Positions 34,121 to 44,732 of a DNA stretch of 64,000 bases are shown here, one piece after another (position 1 is the first letter of the stretch; the number at the start of each line of letters is the position of its first letter). The position numbers and the translations under genes are program-made. The stretch covers positions 3,120,701-3,184,700 of the forward strand of contig NC_040016.1 of NCBI RefSeq assembly GCF_000972845.2, written 5' to 3'. Source of the DNA: Larimichthys crocea (taxonomy: Eukaryota; Chordata; Actinopteri; Sciaenidae). Under the pieces are notes generated by a model that saw only the letters and a list, made by a program, of their open reading frames with translations, made no database searches and was not told where the DNA came from.

Positions 34121-36822
34121 ACTGTTATTTGTAAACCCAAAGAACCTACAGCCATGGACAAATTACAAGACAATGTGGCTCTGGACACAGACATGTAAAC
34201 AACACAAGACAGAGGAGCAGGACACAAGGGCATTGTTCTGTGTCTTTGTAGTAGTTTTCCATCACTTATAGTTGCTTTTTGTTATTTTATGGTTAATTTG
34301 CATCTCTATCAATTTGTGGTCGTTTGATTGAAATATCACACCAACACAACAGTCATACAGAGGCTGTGACACTGACAAGCCAACTACAGGTGGCACTTTT
34401 GTCCCCTCTAGCCACCCCCTTGTCCCACCTCTGAGCTCAATCAATAACATAAGTTGAAATCAATTTGATTGAGTTTAATAATAACTTATTGCCTCCCACT
34501 ACAGAGCATTGTATTTTATGATTCTGCACAATGACTAATTATCCATTTAAACAAAAGCAAATCAAACATGAAGCATACAATACTCAGAGGATGAATGATG
34601 CAAATACAGTTAAAAAAAAAACATTTGTTGCAACAAAGTGTTGCCTTGTTGTGATATCTACAATCAAACACAATTTCTTGGGACAATAACTTCTTACATT
34701 TTCCCTATGAGGAAATCATAAAATGTTATTTAACAGCGGCGCAGCAGCTGAGCACATTTAACCACTGCTTAGAGAGATTTTGTGTCGTAGCGATATGTTG
34801 AATATCAAGCACCATCAGTTTGTTTTCAGCTGACACACTGACTGCAGACCATTGTACTTTGTCCGATTGCCTTATTTTGAATTTCTGTACACACGTCTTA
34901 TTTACCCTGGCCTTGTCTTGCTTTTCTCATGGATCTTTGTTTCATTATGTGGGTACAAATTCACATTGGGAATACATAGGCTGGAAATAATGGAAACATA
35001 TGGTCTATGAATGACAATAAGAACATTAGCAGAGAGAACTAGCAAGGCAATTTTTCTTTAAGACATAACCAATTTCATATGTCGTGACATAGTCCTGGAA
35101 GTTAATAAAGCTAAAAAAAATGAAATGAAACATAAGAACAGTTTAGTACAAATGACATTGTAAATGTTGGCCAGGAGGACTATAATTAACAGCCCACTTT
35201 GTAATCCAGACAGGTATCGAATGTGAAAATGAACAGGGACACATTACAAAGTCATCAAATTTACTGTCCCGTAAGAGTGTTGAAAACCACATTACTGAGA
35301 TAAAACCATGTATCTCAAAATTATGAATTTTGTAGGTGGAATTGTTTTAGCTTTGATTGTTTCCATAAAAAAGACAACAATCTTTAAATCCAAATCGTGT
35401 ATTTATATATTAGTGCCCCCAGTTTCAGAGTGTAATAATGCTGTGGTAAATATTGCCAGTTGCACATATATACTTGTTATGATTATAATACACATGATCA
35501 AAAACTGTCGAGCTGACAACTTTGCTAACAGCCAGTTATCAAGTGCAACAACACAAGACATAGCAGCCAGCTAGTCCAGCAACAAGAAGCCCAACTCTAT
35601 GTCTGTCTTTCATGAAGCCCTTGCCAACAACTAATAGTTAGTCCCAGATTTACTCTTGTCTGGCAGCTTCTACCTCAGTCACCCTCCCCTCCCCACACTC
35701 TGCAGAGTGGGAATGACAGAGACACCATTCACCTGATGTACATGTCAGTGGAGTATCAACATGATTTCAAATCTGTTATTTTATGGCAGAAAAGTTACAC
35801 AATGGGTCTTTAAGAAACATACTTAGTTACATTCCACCACTGCCTTTCAATCCCAATCTTTAAGGCAATAAGGATGAGGTCTTTAAAGTGCTCAGAGAAG
35901 CACATTTACAACTGGGAAGTTTCTAACAAAGACTGTGTGATGATCAAACCTATAAAATAGCTACTAAGTGGACCCTGTGGTGAGATTGTTCAGTACCATT
36001 TCCAAGTTGAAGAATGAGCATTAAATTTGAAATTGAAGTTTCATAATAATTTATTGCTGCATCTCGTGTCCTGTAAAACCATGTATCTCAAAACTGTTTT
36101 CCTTCTTCTTAAACTAAATAAACATTTAAAGCCCCATTAAATTATTTTTAAAAATTGCATGAAAACTGATCTATTGTATTAATAAATGAAAAGTTGAAAA
36201 GTGTTTATAGCAATGATATAAACTGAGTGTATTAGTTTATCAGTGTGGGTGGTCACTGTTAGCAGTTTTATTTGCATTTCATGATCTTTTCCAGTTACTT
36301 TCAAACATTAAGCTAAATGCAGTTGACATACAGATGATCTATTGGCACTATCAGATAAAATAAAAATAAAATGGGGCAATAACAACTTGCACTGTTTGTT
36401 TATGACATGACTTAAGACTAATGAGCCATCATACTAAATTCGATTGATTGCTGTACTGTGTTTGCATGCATTTGTATGTTACTAATGAGTTAGGATTATT
36501 CGATCCATAACTGTGGTGCTAAATGATTGTTTGTAATCCATAAAATCTATAAATGCACTACATCCTTGCGTCCTTGAATGTGCCTTCCATTGGGAAGATT
36601 TAACACAATCTATAAAAGCCCACACAAATGCAAATAATACATGCACACAGTTTACACCCCCACCATCAATGATGACTTGGTCTTGCCCCAGAAACCAGTG
36701 ACCGTGACAATATACTTCCCAGTAACGGGCAGTCACTGGACCAAGACAGTTTTTAATGTCTCCATCAGATTTATGCCCAGCGTGTCTTTAAATATTCTCC
36801 TCTCCTTTACCCCTGTCCTGGT
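34121..36822. other. intron sequence, unassigned
   Basis: AT-rich. No exon, RNA gene or classified repeat recognised. Confidence 0.4.
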
Positions 36823-37445
36823 CTGTCATGTCCAATTCCATACCCTTGTGTCCTGTCCTATCCCATCCTTTCCTGTTTTGCACTGCTCTGTCCTGTGCTG
36901 GTTAGTCCTGTACTGTCCCATTCAGTTTTGCTCTTAGGTTATCCTGCCCTACACTGTTCTGTCTTATACCGCCCCGTATCATCCTGTTCTATATTCCTAT
37001 CCATTTTTGTCCTGCTGTGGCTTGGCTCCTTTTTGTCCTAGACTGCCCCACCCTGCCCAGTTGTGCAGTATTCTGCCCTATCTCTGTCTGTTCTGTACCA
37101 TGATTTGGCTTTGTCCTGCCCTGGCCTGTCTTATTCCATCCTTAATTTACGCTGTTATATCTTAGCCAAATTACACTTTTCTGTCCTATCCAGTCTAATT
37201 CCGTCTTGCCCCATTCCTGTCCTGTGCCGTTCAGTATTGGCCTATTCTACTTTGTATCTGATTGTTCCATACTAGTCTCTACTTTTTGTCCGATATCATC
37301 TCAACCTGCCATGTCCTGTCCTTCACTGGCCTTTCCAACACTTTTCCTAGACTATGCTGTCTTGTCCTGAACTGTTTTGTCCCATCCTGCCATGGCTTGT
37401 CTTATCCAGCCTTGCCTTGCATTGTTCTGTTCTATCGTGTCCAAT
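36823..37445 (+). repeat. decayed CCTGT-type pentanucleotide satellite
   Basis: About 620 bp built from variants of TGTCC/CCTGT (TCCTGTCC, CTGTCTTA, CTGTTCTG, TGCCCTA). The plus strand is strongly pyrimidine-biased, with few A or G outside the repeated G. No uninterrupted tract remains, so this is an old array. The open frames across it are repeat translations. Confidence 0.75.
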
Positions 37446-38787
37446 CAGAGGCGGTCTGACTAGGTTGCCTATGGGTGAAATTAGTTGCATGACATGATGC
37501 CTCAATTCTAATAGTTGCTAGTTCAGCAAATCTAAAAAACAAATACAGTCGTCTTCTGTGGCTAATACCAACATATTAGCCAGAGGTTAATAAATAGCCT
37601 ATAGCTTACTGTCACTCACGTCACTCATAAAAATCTGCATACCTTTATCTTTTTCCCGTTTCTCCTCTTTCTTTTTCTGAACTGAGCACCTGATGGCTTC
37701 TTTGTTTTTTTACTATGGTCCATGATGAAGACTCGACATCATTAACCACTATACTTTAGCCAACACCGTCGGTTAGCCCGTCAATCAACTGGAGTCACGT
37801 GAGTCACGTAGATGACTGCACAGATTCCTTATTTTATTTGATTTTCATTTTTCACATATCCCAATTAATTACATGTAGGTATATGGGTCTATGTTAATTT
37901 TAGGAATGAAATACAATTTATTTGGAAGCAGTTTGTGTTGTGCAGCCTGGGATCAGTCTATCCCTCGCCCCCCTCCCCCTTGCCTCTTCTGACACAAACA
38001 CAACCCGTATAACCCTCAACAACAAGTTGACGTGACAATGAGGGCGCCCCAGCGCCCACTCCACTAACTTGACATGAGCGGTAGTCTAGAAAACTGGCAA
38101 GTTTTGTTTTGAGTCCTGCAAGTGGCATTTCCTCTCTTTATGTCAGTCTGGGTTCAACATGTGTTTGAACACAAAATATGAAAATATGATTCATGCTTGT
38201 GTCTCTGTCTGCAGCCACTGATGAGTTTGTGTGTGTGTGCCTCACTGGATGTGTGTGCAGTGAAGTGAACCCAGCTGAGTCACGACAGCAGATCAAAGGC
38301 TTATCCCGGTGTCAAAGATGGAACTGTCTCCTCAGTTCACGAGCCTTGCAAGAATTCGATTAATGACAGACAGTGTGTGGGTGTATGCAGAAATGTGGTG
38401 TTCTGTGATGACTCATCTCAAACGACAACTGGGCGAGGAAGCCCGGGTTTTCTAAGATCTTGCTAACTTTGCAGATGAGTGTTAACGTCACAAAGGCGGC
38501 ATGGAAACTGGGTCAGGCCCTTTGCACGATGCTCTCTGTTTTTTTTTTAGTGCTATTATGAAATACGCTCAATGGAGGAAAACAGTGTCAGAGACTAACA
38601 GCAGTGGTGATATAACAGGTGAATTCAAAGCACTAAGTAGTTTTTCAGTGAGGCCGTGGTTGTTTGGACACTGCATTTCTAATACCAGTTACATAGCGGT
38701 GCATTTGAGTCCTGTCGTCTCATGGGTAAGGTATTATAGCTAAGCGACACACTGATGAGGGTCAGTCAATTTTTTTCTGCCTTATGC

Positions 38788-38790
<3 letters not shown>
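37446..38790. other. intron sequence, unassigned
   Basis: GC-richer patches near 37940-38130 may be an old fish repeat. No coding signal found. Confidence 0.4.

Positions 38791-38835
<45 letters not shown>
38791..38835. repeat. (CT)n microsatellite
   Basis: An uninterrupted CT tract of about 44 bp in the slc2a9 last intron, about 590 bp before the terminal exon. Confidence 0.95.
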
Positions 38836-38837
<2 letters not shown>

Positions 38838-39425
38838 CACAAATAAATAAAACCCTCTTTGCATCTCTAAATCCCCCTCCGGGTAATCAGTCAGTGTGTA
38901 TTTTTAAATCTGTCACTAATCTCTATTATTGGCATAACACACTGGACAAGGTTAGCTTTCATGCACTGAGTTCTTCGTCATTTTTCAACAAACAAGCATG
39001 CATGTTGTTCAAAAATCTGAAGCAGATACATTCTCTGACTTGCACAGGCGCTCATATGCAAGACTGTGGGACCTTTTGAGTGGAAAATCATGGGTATGTT
39101 ACACTGACAGACACAGATGACAAAACAGATGCCACAGACGACGTGTCTCTGGAGTTGGCAAGAGTTTAGGGTGGCTGAAAAAATGCAGCATTTGGCTCTG
39201 TGCAGGAGAACGGTAATCACCCAAAGTTTTAAATGCATGAATAGGAAAATCAATCAAGATTAATGGAATGACTTTGTGTGCTGTCAGTTTGCTATGGTAA
39301 CATTTTGTGCTTAACACATTTTCATTTCTTTTCCAATGTTCTTTCAGAAAATGTACAGTATGATGTGTCTTGATACAGATTTATCAGATCTGTAATTCCT
39401 CTATGTGTGTTTTCTGTTTGTGTAG

Positions 39426-39668
39426 GAGAAGTTGCAGTCCTTTGCCTTCCTGGTGTTTGTGGTGGTCTGTGCCTTGGGATCTCTCTACCTATATTTCATC
39501 CTCCCTGAAACCAAAAATAAAACATTCATGGATATCAGTCGGAGCTTTGCCAAAATCAACAAAATCCCTGTCCCCTCCCCCAGCCAAGAAATGGAGCTAG
39601 TCCTGTCCTTTAAGTCCAACGAGAGCGGCAAAGTCCAAGATGCCGCTAAGATGGAGAGTTCCTACTAG
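39426..39668 (+). CDS. slc2a9: slc2a9-like (GLUT9) terminal coding exon
   Basis: This is the last coding exon of the same transporter. The acceptor is TTTGTGTAG ending at 39425, and the reading frame continues at phase 0 from the CAG that ends the upstream exon. Eighty codons precede TAG at 39666-39668. The first part (EKLQSFAFLVFVVVCALG onward) forms a hydrophobic helix 12. It is followed by ILPETKNKTF, the sugar-transporter PETKG-type signature, and DISRSFAKINK, which matches the ISQAFSKRNK region of GLUT9. The remaining ~35 residues are a polar cytoplasmic tail rich in Ser and Lys (PVPSPSQEMEL, ending MESSY), similar in length to mammalian GLUT9 tails but divergent. The frame is intact, so the gene looks functional at its 3' end. 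Confidence 0.9.
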   Translation, partial: EKLQSFAFLVFVVVCALGSLYLYFILPETKNKTFMDISRSFAKINKIPVPSPSQEMELVLSFKSNESGKVQDAAKMESSY

Positions 39669-40095
39669 CTGAAGAACTAACTAACTTTAGAGAAGCATAG
39701 CTGAAATGTAAACTGAAAGAATGTGTTGTTTATACATAATTATTTCATCTGATCACTGAAATGAAAATTCATGTTTTATGGGCAATTTTAATGTATTTTG
39801 GTATATTGTATATGTTTTGTATAACTGATATTCTCAGATATTACAGTGTTTCCATTATTTGTTTATGTCTCTTTATGTCTCTGTCTGAGAATCAGATTTC
39901 ATGTTTACTTTATATATATTACACATTACTAGGGATGGGATTCAGCTAAAATATAATATCAAAATCTATTTAATTACTCAACAATTTAGATTGCAAGTTC
40001 ATTTTCGGAATTTCGAAATGCCCTGCAGACCATATCCACATATCCACTTGCACCATTAAAACACATATTTTATTAAATATACATTTCAAAATGGT
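39669..40095 (+). other. slc2a9: probable slc2a9 3' UTR
   Basis: AT-rich sequence follows the stop codon. No AATAAA occurs nearby. Two ATTAAA hexamers (40055-40060 and 40072-40077) are the first plausible polyadenylation signals. The 3' end is inferred only. Confidence 0.35.
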
Positions 40096-40279
40096 GATTA
40101 GTTTAATTTGAAGTTGTAAACAGAAGCCAAAGGAAGATCATTTACTGATTATTTGGGCATTTTAGGGTGGTGAAAACATGCTGTAAACTCAGCACCTCAG
40201 AGCATAGATTGTGTTAGCAAGCAGTTATTTATTTGCATATCCAGCAGAATCAGAGCAATATTAATATTTATTTGGAGTC

Positions 40280-40860
40280 TTGTTTGTGTCCACCCGATGA
40301 ACGTGTTTGGACAATTCACTCTCTCTTGAGCTCTGTTTCTCTCCACCAACTCTCAAGGGAAATATCTAGCTCATTAACTGCTAAATGTTTCAGTATACCA
40401 GCCAGTCACTAACATCAGGTGTTTGGTGTTGGACAGGTAACAAACAGTGGTTTAGCCTTTTTCTTTTGCTTCCTGTGGCAGAAAACAACTATTATGAGAG
40501 AGATATGACTGGATGAAAGCAATCAAGTTATGGGCCAGAAAACAAAAACAATTAGCTGAAAACAGCCCAAACTTTCAATAGAACAGCGTGAGGACTGCAA
40601 AGTCTGGTGATTATTTTTCTGGGTTTCTGTGCACCTTCTAATGAAACACTAATTTTGCTATAAGACGAAGGTGTGTTTGACCAACTGGATGCTAATTATT
40701 CTCTGAGTGAACCAGACAAGCTGGAGCAGCATCTCTGTCAGATTTCATCTTGCATATTTCATCTTTGTTGATGGTCCCAAAGCAGCTTCATAATGAGAAG
40801 GGGGAAGACGTGTTTGTGAGGAGAGACATATTTTGCAGGATTCTAACCAAAATGGTGATG
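40280..40860. repeat. dispersed fish repeat (family B)
   Basis: TGAGCTCTGTTTCTCTCCAC, AAGGGAAATATCTAGCTC and CTAACATCAGGTGTTTGGTG match the order of the shorter copy at 54600-54780. A common percomorph repeat, non-coding. Confidence 0.5.
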
Positions 40861-40891
40861 TCTTGGTTGACTTCCTAATATAGACAGAGGG

Positions 40892-41491
40892 TGTTATGAC
40901 TGTGGTCATTATTTTTTGTGTCGTAGTCTATGTGTTTTTTTTTGTGTGTGTGCCTTGCGTTGTGTCTATTTCACATGTAAATAGGATGTGCCATCCCCAG
41001 GAGGCGATTGGTGGACTAATTTCCGGTCCTAGCCTGTGATTGGCTGCAGCTGAAGGCACCTGAGATATAAGGAGCCAAGATGGCGGCCGTCAGGTGGAAA
41101 CTAGGACTTCCTCATCCTCCTCCTCTCCCAACTAGCCACATGTCCTGTTGTGAAAACCTTTGCATGAGATTAGAATTAGCTAGGGGTGGACTGCCATTTT
41201 GTTTTGATCGTGTTTTCTCCTGTTTTTCGTTAGTTAAGAAGGTAAGTTTATTGTGATTTTGATTTCCTGAAGAAAGAGATTTATTTTCTAGACAGTTTGT
41301 TTTGGTTGTTGTTTTGGCCTGGGTCCACCCTGAAGTTGATTACTTAGTTATAGTTGTTTGATATTTTGAGTTTTGTAAATAAACCATTTTTCTTTTGTAC
41401 ATAACACTTGTTGTAGTGGCTACTTGGGACTCGGGAAGATTGGGACACCTATTGCGTGTTATGCTCTAGGCCCCTAGACTGGAGCATAACA
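40892..41491 (+). mobile_element. complete solo LTR
   Basis: TGTTATG at the start and CATAACA at the end are perfect inverted termini. AGGG flanks both sides (40888-40891 and 41492-41495). ATATAA at 41065-41070 is a possible TATA box and AATAAA at 41378-41383 a polyadenylation signal, giving the normal U3-R-U5 order in 600 bp. No internal coding region is attached, so recombination between two LTRs probably removed it. Confidence 0.88.
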
Positions 41492-41495
41492 AGGG

Positions 41496-43394
41496 AGAGA
41501 GAACCCAAATAGAGCAGTAAAGCAGAGAGGGACAGTTTTTTGGAGCCTCTCCAAATCTAAAAGGCACCAAGGCTACTTTCTACCAGATGGTGGGAGCCAG
41601 TGGAGGAAGTGATCTGAACAGAGGTAGACAAGCGTGGCATTGGATAGCAGTCACAGTAGGGTGTATTCAAAATTTCAAAGTCCACTGCCTAAGGGGCTAC
41701 ACCCCACCCACTCATATAGACACAGACATGCAGACACAAAGGTCTATGTGTCATATGATGATAAAGGGGTGTCCTAGTATTCAAATGACATTGTAGAAGA
41801 GAGGTGGGTAAAATTCAGTATGTCATCACTCTCTGTTAAATTCCTGATCATCTCCGATCAGTGATTACCACAGATGGGAAGTAAATGGAATAATAATTAA
41901 TTATATGTGTTGTCTCTCCTAGCTGTTTCAGCATGTTACTCTTGAGGAGTAACACTCTCAGCAGCTTTAGATAAATGACAATGAAATATTTGCTGGTGAG
42001 TGGTGACAGAGTAATTATGTAGCCTCATAGCTGCAAAGACATATGTTTAATAAGATGCACTATAGAGCAATGTTGTGTTTCCAGCCTGTCCTTGCATGAA
42101 CTATGCAATGTAAGAAGTGGGTGTGATGTTAATGCTGTGTAAGTCCTTGACATTTTTTGAAACTTTTGGAATTTAATTTTGAGCAAAAACTTTTTTTCAT
42201 TTGGCATTTAGTAATCATTTTACGGTAATCAGTTCTCTGAAACCTTTAAACACAACCTTTAGTAGCACTTCTGGTTACAAGTTATCAAATGGTTAAGAAA
42301 GGGAGAGCGGCATTGTTTCATTTCACACCTCCAGCTTTTAATTACTTTGCAAAATATGAAATTTACAACCCATAACAGATTTTTTTTTTCTTTTAAACTG
42401 AGGTTGCAGGTTCCAATTTAATTTTAGTAGTGATTAACAGCCCTCCTTTGATGTGATAAAATACTCTACAGTCACTGGTTGTGTGCAGTATCTCTGCTGG
42501 CCCAATTCCAGCAGCACCTTTACCGACTTACCTTTACTGAAGAAGTGTGTGCATCAGACCCTAAAGTAGGCCTCTAGAGCTAAAAAAAAAAAAAAGGAAA
42601 AAAAAGACAAATATTGTTTTTGTGATTCCTCACCCCAGGGCCATTATTTGTTTGATATCATCCAACTTTATTCATTGATATTAAACAGAGAATGAGAGTT
42701 CCAAATATGTTGGTTCAGTCACCCAGGAGCAGCAGTGGCGTTTCTTGACCGCCTGGCCAACCGCCAACACAAAAATAATAGTTCAAAATTGCTCACAGTG
42801 GCCTTAAAATTTGAAGTTTATTAGACGGGATGGGTAAACTAAAGAAAGATTTTGGATAGCTACAACATTTTACAGACATTGTGTTGTTGTTTTGACCAAA
42901 AAAGTAATTACCTGGCATCATGTGATCTCCAATTCAGACCATAGCTATGACTGTGTTTCCTGTAATTTATTACCTTCTTAATATGTTTCACACCATCAGT
43001 TGTGTTGTTCAAAGGTAGTGTTAGCATACAGTAAATAGCTCTATCTGACCACTGTAATGCTCCATATTATAGCAAGACATTAAGACAGTCATTTCAAGTA
43101 TTTTGAATGTAACTCAAGTGCAAAAAAACATCAAACACTATGATGTAACTGGCTCTCATGAGGATCATCCAGGAAAGGAAGATCAAGAGTTACCTCTGCT
43201 GAAGTGTAAGTGCAAGATTCAGTTCATTATAGTTACCAGACCCAGAATTTGTCAATTAAGGGCTCCAACAGCCCACATAAAATGTTCAGAGTCAAGTAGC
43301 AGACATTTCAACATAAACTGTTCAGAGGAGACTGCATGAATCAGAGAAAGAAAATTTTAAGAAAAAAAATACTACCAACAATAACGATTGATTC
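41496..43394. other. downstream sequence, unassigned
   Basis: No gene recognised. A-rich tract near 42580-42610. Confidence 0.4.
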
Positions 43395-43399
43395 CAACC

Positions 43400-43898
43400 T
43401 GTAAGGGACCGAGTCAGTCGGCAATGAGGGCAACAGGTAGTATTTTCAAAAAGGGGTCTTTATTTACCCAAAGTATGAAGCAACAAAATTTCCCGAGCAA
43501 AAGTAATAAAGAATTGAGCCCATAAAAGAGATCTAATTAAGAAAACTGTACAAACGTCAGCTACACAAGCTAACAGAAGACAAAACAAACAGACCTGCTG
43601 ACTGAACACAAGAGGGGAACTTATATACTGGGTGATCAGCCCATACCAAACACAAGAGGGGGTTAACATAAACACTAAATACAAAAGACAACAGCAAATT
43701 TACCAACAAAGCAAATCAGGAAAATTAACTCATAAAAATACACATAATCTACACTTAACCAAACCAAGTGAAATTGTCTAAAAAAAAAAGAGTAAACAGT
43801 AAAGCACTAAATCCCCCCCACCATGTGCCGGCCCTTCGGGTTGGCCCAATCAGCACTCAGCATATGAGGCCAAGCCCAGCATTGCCAGCAGCAGCACA
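43400..43898 (-). mobile_element. solo LTR (minus orientation)
   Basis: CAACC occurs at 43395-43399 and 43899-43903, bracketing a 499 bp stretch. On the minus strand it starts TGTGCTGCTGCTGG, has TATATAAG (about 43620-43630) and AATAAA (about 43460-43466), and ends CTTACA. TG/CA ends, promoter-polyA order and a 5 bp duplication all fit an LTR. Confidence 0.75.
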
Positions 43899-43974
43899 CA
43901 ACCAGAGTGTCTTTGTGAGACACAGAGAAGGTGAACAGATGGTAACTGTGTGTGTGGTTCCCGCTGTAAAGCAT

Positions 43975-44575
43975 ACAGGAGTTGTGAGAGTGTTTTGCTG
44001 TTGACATTGTTGTCAAAATTCAAGGCACATTTACCCAGCTAGCATTCTGCAGCAATACCATTCTATCTGGTTTGAGCTTAGTGGGATCATCTTTAGTTTT
44101 TCAGTAGGACAAAGATCCAAAACACACTTCCAGGCTAAGTAAGGGCTATTTGACCAAGAGGGATAGTTATGGAGTGCTGCATCAGATAGTCTGGCCTCCA
44201 AAACAACCTGATCTAAACCTGGCTGAGATGGTTCGGGATGGAGCACAGAGCGGAAAGGCAGCCAACAATTGCTTCAGCAAACATTGGAACTCCTTCAAGC
44301 CTGCTGGAAATTCATTCCAGGTGACGACCTCAGGAAGGGAGAGAGACTGTGAGAACGCCAAGAGTCTATTGTTGTTTTGAACAATCTAAAATCTGAAACA
44401 TATTTCACTTTATTTACACTTTTTTGTTTCCCACATAAGCTCATTTGTCTTATTTCATAGTTTTGATGTCGTCTTTGTTAATTTGCAATGTAGAAATATT
44501 ATTAATAATATATTAAAAATAGGGAAAAAACACTGAAAGAGAAGGTGTTGGCAAACGTTTGACTGGTAATATATA
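43975..44575 (+). mobile_element. truncated Tc1-like transposon (3' half)
   Basis: Forward-strand frames give KFKAHLPS, DKDPKHT (second catalytic Asp), LTKRDSYGVLHQIVWPPKQP and DLNLAEMV (catalytic Glu region), matching the C-terminal half of Tc1 transposase. AAACGTTTGACTGGTAAT near 44553-44570 is the terminal inverted repeat. The first half is absent and frames are broken. It is homologous to the minus-strand piece at 7485-8045. Confidence 0.8.
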
Positions 44576-44696
44576 CAAAATGTCTCAGTTATGCTCCTAT
44601 TCAGGATATGATGTCTACTTGGAACAAACAAAATCCTTTAACATTATCCAAGTTTTAAATCATCTCATCATGCTGGCGTGTATTAGACACCTCAAC

Positions 44697-44732
44697 ATCC
44701 TCCACTGCTGAGTTACCTCAGCAGTGGAGGAT
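44697..44732. other. perfect 16 bp stem, 4 nt loop hairpin
   Basis: ATCCTCCACTGCTGAG (44697-44712), loop TTAC, then CTCAGCAGTGGAGGAT (44717-44732). There is no mismatch. Its role is unknown: it may be a short snapback duplication. Confidence 0.95.

Larger units (their letters stand above)
18534..39425 (+). other. slc2a9: last intron of slc2a9 (20.9 kb)
   Basis: A GT donor (18534-18535) and AG acceptor (39424-39425) bound this phase-0 intron. It carries only repeats and unassigned sequence: a 46 bp tandem duplication, foldback/MITE elements, LTR-like elements, a SINE, microsatellites and a decayed pentanucleotide satellite. No intermediate exon is needed, because both flanking exons join GLUT9-like sequence without a gap. 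Confidence 0.85.

Noticed and set aside
36641..37459. Chain of open frames rich in Cys, Leu and Ser
   Set aside because: Produced by the CCTGT-type satellite; no codon structure or domain.
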